NCBI GenBank assembly: GCA_947425785.1
Contig: CANEAY010000001.1
Span: 1 to 64,000 of the forward strand
Direction of reading: 5' to 3'
Source of the DNA: an uncultured Pseudoflavonifractor sp.
GTDB taxonomy: Bacteria; Bacillota; Clostridia; Oscillospirales; Oscillospiraceae
DNA: 64,000 bases
Shown here: positions 1 through 7,737 of the stretch, piece by piece
Position numbering within the stretch: the stretch's first letter is position 1
Layout of the letters: every line of letters starts with the position of its first letter
Position numbers and translations under genes: made by a program
Notes under the pieces: generated by a model
The model's input: only the letters and a program-made list of their open reading frames with translations
What the model was told of the DNA's origin: nothing
The model's database searches: none

Positions 1-223
1 TATTTATAAAACCTTGTTTGGGGGTCGGGGGGGGTCTCAGCGATTGTGCTCGCCGCCTAAGATAACAACGCAAAGCGGTTTGCTGGCACATGTGAATTAA
101 TACGGTTCGAAGAACTGCGCAGGCTGCGGCCGCGGGGGGCGGGGGGGGGCGGGGTGATCGCCCCCCCCCGATCGGGTATAGGGGCGCGCCCCCCCCCCCG
201 GGCGCCCCGCCGCTGTTGTCTTT
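1..223. other. Low-complexity G/C-run window edge, no gene
   Basis: Bases 125-210 consist largely of G runs followed by C runs up to ten long, unlike anything else in the window. I see no ribosome site, no credible reading frame and no clear terminator for the TRAP operon that ends at 274. The pattern suggests unreliable sequence at a contig end, so nothing should be inferred from it. Confidence 0.6.
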
Positions 224-273
224 GTGTTCTGGGAAAAAAGAGAGGTCGTAATTGAGACTTATGAAACGTCGGG

Positions 274-1554
274 TCAAATTTGCCCGAACAGCCTGGGGAG
301 GAACAGTGTGATCTCGGGGAAGAGCATAAGAAGGATCACGGCAATAACGAAGATAAGAACCAGGGGGACGATCTTTCGAAAGGCTTCCGCCGAGGAGATG
401 TTTGTGATGCCGCAGGTGATAAAGACGCTGGAGCCGAAGGGCGGAGTGATGGTGCCGATGCACATCCAGATGATAAAGACCAGGCCGAAGTGAACGGGAT
501 GGATGTTCAAAGCGGTCACGGCAGGGGTCAGGATGGGCGTCAGGATGACCAGCGCGGGGGACACGGACATAAACATGCCCAGGATCAGCATAAAGCCGCT
601 GAAGGCCAGCCAGAACATGGTGGGGGTCTTGGCGAAGCCGATGATCCAGTTTGCCACGATGGTAGGAATATTGTTGCGGGTCAGGATGGTCGCGAAAGCG
701 GCCGCCGTAGTGATGATCATCAGGATGGCGGCAGAGGATTTCGCGGCCTGGAAAAGGATACGGGGCACATCCTTCAGCTTGAGCTCCTTGTACACGAAGA
801 TGCCGATGATCAGGCCATAGACCACCGAGACAGTGGCCGCTTCGGTGGCGGTGAACAGGCCGGAATAGATACCGCCCAGTATAATGACCGGCATCAGCAG
901 TGCCCAGATGGCCTCGATAAAGCTTTTTGCGATCTCCTTGGCGGAGTATTTCTGCGCCTTGCCGATTCCGTCTTTCTTGCACTTGAAATGTGCGTAGACG
1001 CAGTAGCACAGGCCGACCAAAAGGCCGGGGAGCACACCGGCGGTGAACAGGGCCGTCACCGAGGTGTGGGCCAGTACGCCGTAGAGCACCATGGGGATGC
1101 TGGGCGGGATCACGGAGCCCAGTGTGCCGGTGGAGGCCAGCAGGTCGGCAGTCCACGCCTTATCATAGCCCTTTTCCACCATGGAGGGGATCATGATGGA
1201 GCCGATGGCGGCCACCGTCGCCGGCGCGGAGCCGGACAGCGCCCCAAAGAACACGCAGGCCACGATGGCGACAATGGCCAGACCGCCGGTCATAAAGCCC
1301 ATCAGCTTTTCAAAGAAATTGACCAGCCGCTTGCTGATACCGCCGCCGGACATGAGCATTCCGGAGAGGATGAACAGGGGGATCGCCAGCAGGGCAAAGG
1401 ACTCGTTGGCAGAATACATATTCTGCACCACGGTGATGAGATCCCTGGGCGAAAAGACCGCGTAGGTCACGATGGAGGAGGCCAGCAGGGTGTAGATGAT
1501 GGGCACTCCGAGAAGCAGCAGAACAAAGAATACACTGACCATCAATGCGATCAT
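274..1554 (-). CDS. dctM: TRAP transporter large permease, DctM family
   Basis: This is the large membrane subunit of a tripartite ATP-independent periplasmic (TRAP) transporter, which moves an organic acid or related solute with a sodium or proton gradient. The 426-residue protein is hydrophobic throughout, with about 12 predicted membrane segments and DctM-type glycine/proline-rich repeats (for example GSVIPPSIPMVLYG and IGTITPPFGSSVF). The frame stays open upstream to 1632, but that extension runs inside dctQ; the ATG at 1554 begins directly at the first membrane helix (MIALMVSVFF). It lies 4 bases after the DctQ stop and closes the IclR/M24/TRAP operon. The substrate is unknown. Confidence 0.9.
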   Translation of the reverse strand: MIALMVSVFFVLLLLGVPIIYTLLASSIVTYAVFSPRDLITVVQNMYSANESFALLAIPLFILSGMLMSGGGISKRLVNFFEKLMGFMTGGLAIVAIVACVFFGALSGSAPATVAAIGSIMIPSMVEKGYDKAWTADLLASTGTLGSVIPPSIPMVLYGVLAHTSVTALFTAGVLPGLLVGLCYCVYAHFKCKKDGIGKAQKYSAKEIAKSFIEAIWALLMPVIILGGIYSGLFTATEAATVSVVYGLIIGIFVYKELKLKDVPRILFQAAKSSAAILMIITTAAAFATILTRNNIPTIVANWIIGFAKTPTMFWLAFSGFMLILGMFMSVSPALVILTPILTPAVTALNIHPVHFGLVFIIWMCIGTITPPFGSSVFITCGITNISSAEAFRKIVPLVLIFVIAVILLMLFPEITLFLPRLFGQI

Positions 1555-1558
1555 ACCA

Positions 1559-2116
1559 TCACTCCTCCTTTCCGGCGCCGCTCTGGTTGGGCAACGGCTC
1601 TTTTTTGATGATGCATCTGATGTCTCCGGCAATATTCGTTCCGCCCCACAGGGCGATGAGCGATCCGCCCACGGGGACAGACAGGTTCTGGATCCACAGC
1701 GGGAGATCCATTGCCGCGGAGGTCATGCCGGTCCGCTGCAGCTTGGGGATCAGCATGGCCGAGCAGTAGACGATGGCGACGCCGATGAAGACGGCCACAA
1801 CGTCGTTGAGCAGCTTGAAGAAGACCTTCTTATCGTCCGGCAAAAAGGAGGTAACAAAATCCATGGACATGTGCCCGCCTTCGCGCACACAGGCTCCGGC
1901 GCCGATCATGGTGGCCCACACGAAGGCGAAGGTGGCCAGCTCCTCGAATTTGCTGGAGAAGGGCAGGGGCGTAAAGCGGCCGATGACCTGCAGGAAGGTA
2001 GTGAGAACGATCGTCCCCAGGATGGCGACCAGCAGGACGTACTCGATCTTCTTTATGATGTTCAGAATGGATTGGATCACTTTCATAGCCAAATCACCAC
2101 ATTTCGCATTTTTCAC
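1559..2116 (-). CDS. dctQ: TRAP transporter small permease, DctQ family
   Basis: Small integral membrane subunit of the TRAP transporter, forming the membrane complex with DctM. Four hydrophobic segments are visible in 185 residues, with the family-typical FAFVWATMIGAG stretch after helix 2. Two starts are possible: GTG at 2116 preceded by AGAGAGG, and ATG at 2086 preceded by GTGGTGAT; the longer form is given. It sits between the binding protein and DctM, 57 bases downstream of dctP. Confidence 0.87.
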   Translation of the reverse strand: MKNAKCGDLAMKVIQSILNIIKKIEYVLLVAILGTIVLTTFLQVIGRFTPLPFSSKFEELATFAFVWATMIGAGACVREGGHMSMDFVTSFLPDDKKVFFKLLNDVVAVFIGVAIVYCSAMLIPKLQRTGMTSAAMDLPLWIQNLSVPVGGSLIALWGGTNIAGDIRCIIKKEPLPNQSGAGKEE

Positions 2117-2173
2117 GTTGGCCTCTCTGAACTGCCTGGAACAGCCATGCAGCTCAGAGGGAGAAACGGTCTC

Positions 2174-3208
2174 TTACTGTCGGCAATCCTCCACGGCCTT
2201 CTGGAACTCGAGGACCAGCTCCTCGCCGACGGAGGGATAATAGACCTCGGCCACGTTGGTCAGCGCGGTCTTCCAGGCCTCGATGTCTTCGGGTGTGCAG
2301 ACATAGACCTGCATCCCCTTCTCTTCCAGCTTGGTGATGTAATCGGTGTCCTCGGCGGCCAGCTTGTCGTTACAGACCTGGCAGCCCTTGTCAATGGCGG
2401 CCTTGAAGATGTCCTGGGTCTCAGCATCCATGCTGTTCCACAGATCCAGGTTCATACCCACCAGGGCGGGGCTCCAGTTATAGTTGATAACGGTGAGGTA
2501 CTTCTGCACATCATAAAAGCCCTTGGAGTAGATGGTGCTCAGGGCGTTCTGCTGCGCATCGGCAGTTCCCTGCTGCAGGGCCACATAGAGCTCGCCAGAG
2601 CTGATGGAGACGGGGTTGAAGCCCAGCATTTTTGCTGGGTCGATAGCGGACTGAGCCTGGGGCGTGCGCAGCTTGATGTCCTTGCAGTCGGCGGGGACTT
2701 TGATCTCCTTGACATTGTTGGTGATCTGGAAGAAGCCGTTTTCCACAATGCCCAGGGCCTTCATGCCCTTGCCTTCCATCCGGTCCAGCATACCCTGAAC
2801 CACCTCGGTCTCACAGACCCGCCAGATGTGGTCGCGGTCATCGAACTGGAAAGGGATGGAGAAGGCGCCCCACTCGGCAGAGGCCAGAGAAGCGGGGGTC
2901 ACGCACATGTCCAGGGTACCGGCGTAGGTCTGCTCGGTCATAGTCTTTTCGCTGCTCTCGGACAGGGAGGCGTTGGGGTAAACGTCGATCTTATACTTGC
3001 CGTTGGTGTTCTTGTAGACCTCTTCGGCGATGGTGTCAAGGCAGACCGTCCAGCCGGTACCGGGATCGGTGGGGGAGGAGGCGCGCAGGGTGATGGTCTC
3101 CGCGTTGTCTTTGCCACCGGGGGTGCTCGTGTCGCCGCCGCAGCCGGAGAGGAGGGAAGCGGACAGGGTCAGGGCCAGGAACAGTGCGGTCTTTCTGGTG
3201 AGTTTCAT
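2174..3208 (-). CDS. dctP: TRAP transporter solute-binding lipoprotein, DctP family
   Basis: Extracytoplasmic substrate receptor for the TRAP transporter. A type II signal peptide with lipobox LLSGC anchors it to the outer face of the membrane. The 344-residue body has DctP signatures: an early GWTVCLDTIAEEV helix, an FSIPFQF segment, KLRTPQA followed by MLGFNPVSISSGELYVALQQGTADAQ, and a C-terminal helical tail. Upstream are two M24-fold proteins, so the imported solute is probably processed by them. The ligand cannot be read from sequence. Confidence 0.9.
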   Translation of the reverse strand: MKLTRKTALFLALTLSASLLSGCGGDTSTPGGKDNAETITLRASSPTDPGTGWTVCLDTIAEEVYKNTNGKYKIDVYPNASLSESSEKTMTEQTYAGTLDMCVTPASLASAEWGAFSIPFQFDDRDHIWRVCETEVVQGMLDRMEGKGMKALGIVENGFFQITNNVKEIKVPADCKDIKLRTPQAQSAIDPAKMLGFNPVSISSGELYVALQQGTADAQQNALSTIYSKGFYDVQKYLTVINYNWSPALVGMNLDLWNSMDAETQDIFKAAIDKGCQVCNDKLAAEDTDYITKLEEKGMQVYVCTPEDIEAWKTALTNVAEVYYPSVGEELVLEFQKAVEDCRQ

Positions 3209-3268
3209 AACTATTCTCCTTTTCTTTTTCGTTTTTGGGACTTTGGATTTGGATCATTAAAAATGCTG

Positions 3269-4408
3269 TTACGCCGGGGAAACAAAAAGATCATCGGGGC
3301 TTTCCATCACAGCCTCATAGCCAGTCTCCGTCACAAGGTAGGATTCGCCCCAGAAAATACCGCTGGGCAATTTGTCGTTCAGGATGGTGGGGTGGATGAT
3401 GACCAGCATTCCGGGCGTCAACGGACGGGTGTTGTCCTCGCTCAGCCGCTCTTCGTTCAGGTCGATGGCCGCGATGTGGCCGCAGGGCATGCTGAGACGG
3501 TAGCCCCGCCCCTCAATGTATTCGCGCATCTTTTTGACAAGCTCGCCCACCGGGACGCCGGCCTTGAGGATGCTTTTGGCGGCTCCGATGGCGCCCACAG
3601 AGACACTGCGGAATTCGTCCAGGTCGGGATTGGGGGTGCCCACGCTGATGGTGCGCACGATCTGCGTCCAGTAGCCGTTGTAGCGGGGGGTGATCTCCAT
3701 GGCCACGCTGTCACCCGTCTCAATGACCCTGTTGATGGAAGCGGTATTGTGCAGTGTGGGAAGCTCGTTCTTTTCCGCGGAAAACCGGCCGGAGGTGATG
3801 AGCATAAAAGACTCCTCCATACCCAGCTTCTGCATGGCCCGGTCTGCCGCCGCGATCACCTCGTTCTCCCGGGTGCCGGCCCTTGCGGCCTCGCACAGCG
3901 CCTTGTAGCCTGCGTCGGCGATCTTGCCGCAGATGCGCTGCGCTTCAATTTCTTCATCGCTCTTTTCTGTGCGCAGTGCGAAGACCTGCTGGGAGACGTC
4001 CACCAGCTCAAGCCCGGGCATGGCGGCCTGCAGCCTGTGCATCCAGGTGGAGGGCAGGATCTCGAAGAAGACGCCCAACTTTCCCTTTGTGATATTGTGG
4101 GCCTTCAGGATGTCCACAACGCCGTCGATCTGGTCGCCGTTGATGATGGCCTCGCGGACGAAGGAGCTTCGGATCAGGTTGAGCCGCCCCATCTGGTTGT
4201 TTACCACGCCGGTGATCTCGCCGTCGGGGGTAATGACCGCGCTGGAAAGATAAAAGAAGACCCGGTTGTCGGTGAAATACCGGAAACATCCGAAGGCGTT
4301 CGTGCCGACAGTCCCGTTTCCGATGAGGTAGATGGCCTCCAACCCCTCATCCCTGATCAGCCGGACCGCGGCATCCAGCCTTCTTTTGCGCTCGCTTTCG
4401 CTGAACAT
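3269..4408 (-). CDS. M24 (pita-bread fold) protein lacking most metal ligands, copy B
   Basis: The 379-residue protein has an N-terminal creatinase-like domain (about 10-150) and a C-terminal M24 domain (about 155-375), the layout of Xaa-Pro peptidases and creatinase. Aligned by motif, the five metal ligands of active M24 peptidases (D, D, H, E, E) are here E238 (VAMEI), Q249 (YWTQIVRT), H311 (CGHIAAIDL), H339 (IIHPTI) and G354 (FWGES). Only the histidine is kept, so a dinuclear-metal aminopeptidase is unlikely. Creatinase is the known precedent for a metal-free M24 hydrolase and is a reasonable model, but the substrate is unknown. It lies 17 bases after a paralogue with the same changes, upstream of a TRAP transporter. 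Confidence 0.8.
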   Translation of the reverse strand: MFSESERKRRLDAAVRLIRDEGLEAIYLIGNGTVGTNAFGCFRYFTDNRVFFYLSSAVITPDGEITGVVNNQMGRLNLIRSSFVREAIINGDQIDGVVDILKAHNITKGKLGVFFEILPSTWMHRLQAAMPGLELVDVSQQVFALRTEKSDEEIEAQRICGKIADAGYKALCEAARAGTRENEVIAAADRAMQKLGMEESFMLITSGRFSAEKNELPTLHNTASINRVIETGDSVAMEITPRYNGYWTQIVRTISVGTPNPDLDEFRSVSVGAIGAAKSILKAGVPVGELVKKMREYIEGRGYRLSMPCGHIAAIDLNEERLSEDNTRPLTPGMLVIIHPTILNDKLPSGIFWGESYLVTETGYEAVMESPDDLFVSPA

Positions 4409-4424
4409 AACTACGCCTCCTCTC

Positions 4425-5555
4425 TTACAGTACGAGCAGCTCGGTGCTGCAGGCGTTCATGCGCACGGAGCCGTTGTCGGTGACCAGGTAGGGGTCGCCC
4501 CAGAAAATGCTGTAATCCATGTCGCCCAGGACCATGGTGGGATGGAGCACAAAGTTCATGCCCTTTTGAATGACCAGCTCGCTCTCCAGAGAGCCCCGTC
4601 CCCCCTCGTCCAGATCCAGTCCGATGATGTGGCCAAAGGGCAGCTTGGGGATATATCCGTGCTCCTGGGTGAACGCCCACAGCGCCTTGAGGATATCCTC
4701 AAGCCTGGCCCCGGGCCTGAACATTTCAACGGCAAAGTCGATGGCTTTCAGCTGGAGGGTATGGGCCTTCTTCAGATCCTGGTTCAGCTCACCCACACAT
4801 ACGGTGCGGGCCAGCTGCGTCCAGTAGCCCTTGTATTTCGGCGTGATCTCCATGCCGATGCAGTCGCCGTTCTGTACGATGCGGTCGTCAGGCCAGCTGA
4901 AGGGCCGGATGCAGGGTAGCTTGTTGTCCGTATAGGAAAATACTCCGTTGGACATCAGCGTGAATGTCTCCTCCGCCCCCGCCTTTTTCATGGCGTAGTC
5001 CATCTCGGCGTGCAGGTCGCTCATGCGTACCCCGGGCTTTGCCATGGCGCACACCGCCTCATAGGCCGCGTCCGTCATCTTGGCGCATTCCCTGATGCAC
5101 TCGATCTCGTAGTCGCTGTGTACGCTGCGCAGCGCGAAGATCTCCTGAGTCACATCCACCAGCTCCGCATGGGGGAATTTCTCCCTGAGAGCCAGTTCCC
5201 AGTTGGCGGGGAGCATCTCCAAAGAGACCCCCAGCCTGCAGACCTTCTGCTCGGAGAGCACGGTAAGTACACTGCCCAGAATGTCGGGGCCCAGACGAAC
5301 ATCCTCAAAACCCTTGTTGTGGACGCCGTCCAGGTGAAGGATAGAACCGACACAGATGGCCATGGGTTTTTCGGGGCGGGCCACCAGCGCCTGCAGGTGA
5401 TAGTAGGTGCGGTGGTCGGAAAAGTACCGGAAACAGCCGTAGGCGAGGGGGCCGACGGCGCTGTTTCCGACAAGGGCGACCGCGTCAAGCTCCAGCTCGC
5501 CCATGATCCCTCCCAGCGCCGCTTGCCGCTGCCTCAGCTCTTTGACAATGTCCAT
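4425..5555 (-). CDS. M24 (pita-bread fold) protein lacking most metal ligands, copy A
   Basis: Paralogue of the next gene, 376 residues, with a creatinase-like N-terminal domain and an M24 C-terminal domain. The metal-ligand positions read E236, Q247, H309, H338 and G353, the same replacements as in the other copy, which shows they are conserved rather than random decay. The start at 5555 (ATGGAC) is preferred over earlier ATGs at 5612 and 5564: AAAGGATG lies 9 bases upstream, and the N-terminus then aligns residue for residue with the paralogue. It follows the IclR gene in the same operon. Two copies may form a heterodimer, since M24 proteins of this type often dimerise; that is inference. 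Confidence 0.8.
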   Translation of the reverse strand: MDIVKELRQRQAALGGIMGELELDAVALVGNSAVGPLAYGCFRYFSDHRTYYHLQALVARPEKPMAICVGSILHLDGVHNKGFEDVRLGPDILGSVLTVLSEQKVCRLGVSLEMLPANWELALREKFPHAELVDVTQEIFALRSVHSDYEIECIRECAKMTDAAYEAVCAMAKPGVRMSDLHAEMDYAMKKAGAEETFTLMSNGVFSYTDNKLPCIRPFSWPDDRIVQNGDCIGMEITPKYKGYWTQLARTVCVGELNQDLKKAHTLQLKAIDFAVEMFRPGARLEDILKALWAFTQEHGYIPKLPFGHIIGLDLDEGGRGSLESELVIQKGMNFVLHPTMVLGDMDYSIFWGDPYLVTDNGSVRMNACSTELLVL

Positions 5556-5608
5556 AAACTTCATCCTTTCTTTCTCTTGCATTTTTTGAGCACCGGGCCA
5601 GATGACCA

Positions 5609-6370
5609 TCAAAGGAAATTGTACTTCTGCAGAAGATCCTGAACGGACTGGATAAAACCGGGATTGTTGATCTCGGAGAACCGTGAGATCGCGATGGAAA
5701 AATTGGCGGCCAGATCGATCTGTTTGCCCTTCCTGTGCACCGGGATAGAGATCACGGCCAGATTATCCGTCAGCTCGGCATACATGGTGGCATATCCCCG
5801 CTCCCGGGTCTGCTCCAGCTCCTTCTTCAGCTCGTCTGCGTCCGTGATGGAATACTTGGTGTAGGGCAGCAGCGGATTGCGGGAGAGCCACTGCTCCAGC
5901 TCTTCCTCGGACAGGCAGGAGAGGAACAGCTTGCCCGCCGCAGTGCAGTGGCAGGGGTGCGCCGCCCCAGGGATGGCCAGCTTCGCGCGGAACCTCATCT
6001 CCTTTCCGGCGGAGATGAGGTTGACGCAGGAGTCCTCGCAAAACGCGGTCAGCGATGCGCCGCAGTCCGCGCCCAATTTGAGGATAAAGTAGTTGAGAAA
6101 GGGGAGCGCTTTCGCCACATAGGGGTCATTTTCCATGATCCTGCCGGACATGACATACATTTTGTAGGTGGCGCAGTAGTCTTTGTTCTCCCGCTGCACC
6201 ACATAGCCGGACTCCTTCAGTACGGTGAGGATACGGTGCGTGGTCGCCGGAGCAAGGCCCACACTCTGGGCGATCTCCTGCAAAGAAGAACTGCGGGGCG
6301 CTGCACTGATATACTCCAGCACATCGAGGGTCTTCTTTGTCAGATTGGTCGGGTTTTTGGCTGTATCCAA
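5609..6370 (-). CDS. IclR-family transcriptional regulator
   Basis: Likely controls the M24/TRAP operon that follows it on the same strand. The N-terminus (about 12-65) is an IclR winged helix-turn-helix (SLQEIAQSVGLAPATTHRIL); the C-terminal 180 residues are the IclR effector domain, with the CHCTAAGKLFLS and ERGYATMYAEL motifs. The frame opens at an ATG at 6454, but the TTG at 6370 is preceded by GGAGGG at 8 bases and the best promoter would start transcription near 6434, so TTG is chosen. The predicted product is 253 residues, the usual IclR length. A palindrome between promoter and start suggests autoregulation. Confidence 0.88.
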   Translation of the reverse strand: MDTAKNPTNLTKKTLDVLEYISAAPRSSSLQEIAQSVGLAPATTHRILTVLKESGYVVQRENKDYCATYKMYVMSGRIMENDPYVAKALPFLNYFILKLGADCGASLTAFCEDSCVNLISAGKEMRFRAKLAIPGAAHPCHCTAAGKLFLSCLSEEELEQWLSRNPLLPYTKYSITDADELKKELEQTRERGYATMYAELTDNLAVISIPVHRKGKQIDLAANFSIAISRFSEINNPGFIQSVQDLLQKYNFL

Positions 6371-6388
6371 TTCGGCACCCTCCAAAAA

Positions 6389-6417
6389 TGAAATAGAAAT
6401 TTCAAAATATTTCGAAA
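6389..6417. promoter_or_regulatory. Putative IclR operator (GAAAT/ATTTC palindromes)
   Basis: TGAAAT-AGAA-ATTTCA at 6389-6404 is a perfect inverted repeat, followed by the palindrome TTTCGAAA at 6410-6417. The GAAAT...ATTTC arms resemble the published E. coli IclR site. It lies between the predicted transcription start and the TTG start of the iclR-like gene, a typical repressor position. Confidence 0.5.
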
Positions 6418-6440
6418 GAAAAACTTCTTTGCGCCCACCA

Positions 6441-6469
6441 AGCGTACCACGCATATGGGGAAATGTAAA
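6441..6469 (-). promoter_or_regulatory. Promoter of the IclR/M24/TRAP operon
   Basis: On the minus strand TTTACA (6469-6464) and TACGCT (6446-6441) are separated by 17 bases, giving a start near 6434, upstream of the palindromes and the TTG start. Confidence 0.45.
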
Positions 6470-6496
6470 TAGTAATGGCTTGTTTTCTGCGTTTTT

Positions 6497-6541
6497 AATA
6501 AAAAATACCCCTAAAATGGAATTTTAATTCCATTTTAGGGG
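6497..6541 (-). terminator. Rho-independent terminator behind the tRNA
   Basis: A 14-16 bp perfect stem (CCCCTAAAATGGAATT and its complement, 6508-6541) is followed on the minus strand by TATTTTTTATTA. It ends the tRNA-Thr transcript. Confidence 0.8.
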
Positions 6542-6576
6542 TGGGCAAGGAAGGCTTTTGGATCTTGGCCATAAAA

Positions 6577-6633
6577 TACCCAGACAGCTTGATGCCGTAA
6601 GCGTTTCGCCATTGACACCTGCCTGTCTGGGTA
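6577..6633 (-). other. Long-loop inverted repeat just 3' of the tRNA
   Basis: An 11 bp stem (TACCCAGACAG with CTGTCTGGGTA) encloses a 35-base loop and begins 3 bases after the tRNA 3' end. In the minus-strand transcript the stem is followed by TTTTAT. It may be a processing structure or first-stage terminator; its role is unknown. Confidence 0.5.
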
Positions 6634-6636
6634 CTT

Positions 6637-6712
6637 TGGAGCTGCTGGCCGGACTTGAACCGGCGACCTGCTGATTACGAATCAGCTGCTCTACCAACTG
6701 AGCCACAGCAGC
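6637..6712 (-). tRNA. tRNA-Thr (anticodon CGT)
   Basis: The minus strand folds into a complete 76-base cloverleaf: a 7 bp acceptor stem (GCTGCTG/CAGCAGC), D arm GCTCAGTTGGTAGAGC, anticodon stem GCTGA/TCAGC with loop TTCGTAA, T arm GCCGG-TTCAAGT-CCGGC, discriminator T and encoded CCA. The anticodon CGT reads threonine ACG codons. It has its own promoter and terminator. Confidence 0.96.
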
Positions 6713-6787
6713 AAATGAAATTGTAATCTCTCAAAAGGAAATGCTCTACAGCCGCTTCGCGGCACTAACTTGCCTCAACGGATAAAA

Positions 6788-6816
6788 ATTTTATCATATT
6801 TTTTCCCCCTCGTCAA
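6788..6816 (-). promoter_or_regulatory. Promoter of tRNA-Thr
   Basis: Minus-strand TTGACG (6816-6811) and TAAAAT (6793-6788) have a 17-base spacer. The start would be near 6781, leaving a 70-base leader that contains a GCCGC-TTC-GCGGC hairpin. The -35 box overlaps the stop codon of the DUF624 gene. Confidence 0.7.
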
Positions 6817-7445
6817 TCCTGAAAGGGCGAGTTTTTATCCCGAAGAGGGAAAGCTAAGACCAGGCCGGGCAAAACGGCCCCTACGGTCAGGGTGAGCGGG
6901 ACTGCGGCGGGGAAGAGCAGGAGCTGGGCGGCGATGAGCCCAAGGGCAATGACCACCGCCAGGATGCTGGCGGGCAGATCGGTCAGAAAGTCCAGCCAGG
7001 CGCTGCGCAGCGCGTCTGCCGGGGCGGCGGGCCAGGTGAGGGCGGGGAAGAGGTGGAGCCCCACGCCCCACAGGAGCAAAAGCCCGGCGGCCGCCAGGCC
7101 CGCCAAGGCCAACAGGAGGCCGCCCAGGGCAAAGTAATACCAGACGGCGGTGATGAGCAGGATATTCAGGCTCAGGAAGAAGAGACCCCAGGCCATTTTG
7201 GGCAGGAACCTGGCCCGGAGGGCAGACCAATAGGACTCCAGCAGCTTCACCGGCGCATCCTTCACCAGCTGTTCCATCACATAGCCCATGGCCGACAGGG
7301 CGGGGCCGATGGTGAACAGGGGCAGGCAGGTGAGCAGGAACAGGAAATTCAGCCCCACCCAGTTGGGGAAGGTCTGGGTCAGCACGGTGATATACCAGCG
7401 CAGGCCCCGCTGGGCCGCCGGCCCCTTCTCCTGATGTTTGCCCAT
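6813..7445 (-). CDS. DUF624 (YesL-like) membrane protein
   Basis: A 210-residue membrane protein with about five hydrophobic helices and the DUF624 opening, in which an aromatic FPNWVGLNFLFLLTCLPLFTIG stretch begins helix 1 (shown here in outline, about residues 27-48). YesL/DUF624 proteins have no established activity but commonly accompany carbohydrate ABC transporter operons, as here, where it diverges from one. The frame opens at 7571, but ATG 7445 has GGGAGA 8 bases upstream, and the earlier part lies over the promoter. Its promoter carries a LacI-type half-operator, so it is probably co-regulated with the sugar operon. Confidence 0.8.
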   Translation of the reverse strand: MGKHQEKGPAAQRGLRWYITVLTQTFPNWVGLNFLFLLTCLPLFTIGPALSAMGYVMEQLVKDAPVKLLESYWSALRARFLPKMAWGLFFLSLNILLITAVWYYFALGGLLLALAGLAAAGLLLLWGVGLHLFPALTWPAAPADALRSAWLDFLTDLPASILAVVIALGLIAAQLLLFPAAVPLTLTVGAVLPGLVLAFPLRDKNSPFQD

Positions 7446-7508
7446 AATGCCATCTCCCTGTATCTTTCTCTGATCTCCGCCGAAAAAGGCCCCGGAGAAG
7501 ATAGAACT

Positions 7509-7537
7509 ATTGTAACGTTTCCAATCCGAAAAAGCAA
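7509..7537 (-). promoter_or_regulatory. Promoter of the DUF624 gene with overlapping LacI-type site
   Basis: Minus-strand TTGCTT (7537-7532) and TACAAT (7514-7509) are 17 bases apart. The sequence TTGTAACGTTTCCAA (7510-7524), an imperfect version of the palindrome at 7675, covers the -10 box. Confidence 0.65.
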
Positions 7538-7631
7538 GGGCGGCAGGGGAGAAACCTTCGTGATATTTCACAATTTCCGGGAACGCGTTTTAATAGAACC
7601 TACAAATCTATGGGTTTTCGTCAAAAAATAC

Positions 7632-7660
7632 TTGCCTTTCCCGGCGGGATGACTTATGAT
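7632..7660 (+). promoter_or_regulatory. Promoter of the sugar ABC operon
   Basis: TTGCCT (7632-7637) and TATGAT (7655-7660) are separated by 17 bases. Transcription would begin near 7667, directly before the operator palindrome. Confidence 0.75.
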
Positions 7661-7674
7661 GCGGTATAGAAGGA

Positions 7675-7690
7675 CTGGAAACGTTTCCAG
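7675..7690. promoter_or_regulatory. LacI-family operator palindrome
   Basis: CTGGAAACGTTTCCAG is a perfect 16 bp palindrome with the central CG usual for LacI/GalR sites. It sits just after the predicted start of the ABC operon, where a bound repressor would block transcription. The LacI-type gene at 10879 is the obvious regulator. Confidence 0.75.
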
Positions 7691-7737
7691 AACATCCGGC
7701 AGAAATCGTCAAACATATTTTGAAGGAGGAATACACA

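Noticed and set aside
1559-2240. Plus-strand short frames near the dctQ/dctP gap considered as small genes
   Set aside because: They are antisense to the TRAP genes and lack ribosome sites.
1496-4483. 995-codon plus-strand open frame opposite dctQ, dctP and an M24 gene
   Set aside because: It runs antisense to well-supported genes, has no domain, and arises because GC-rich codons leave few stops on the opposite strand.
3269-5555. Annotation of the two M24 proteins as active Xaa-Pro aminopeptidases
   Set aside because: Four of five metal-ligand positions are substituted in both proteins, so that reaction is not supported.
6524-6706. 60-residue minus-strand frame beginning MAQLVEQLIRNQQVAGSSPA
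   Set aside because: It is the translation of the tRNA-Thr gene and its 3' flank; this peptide is a well-known spurious tRNA product.
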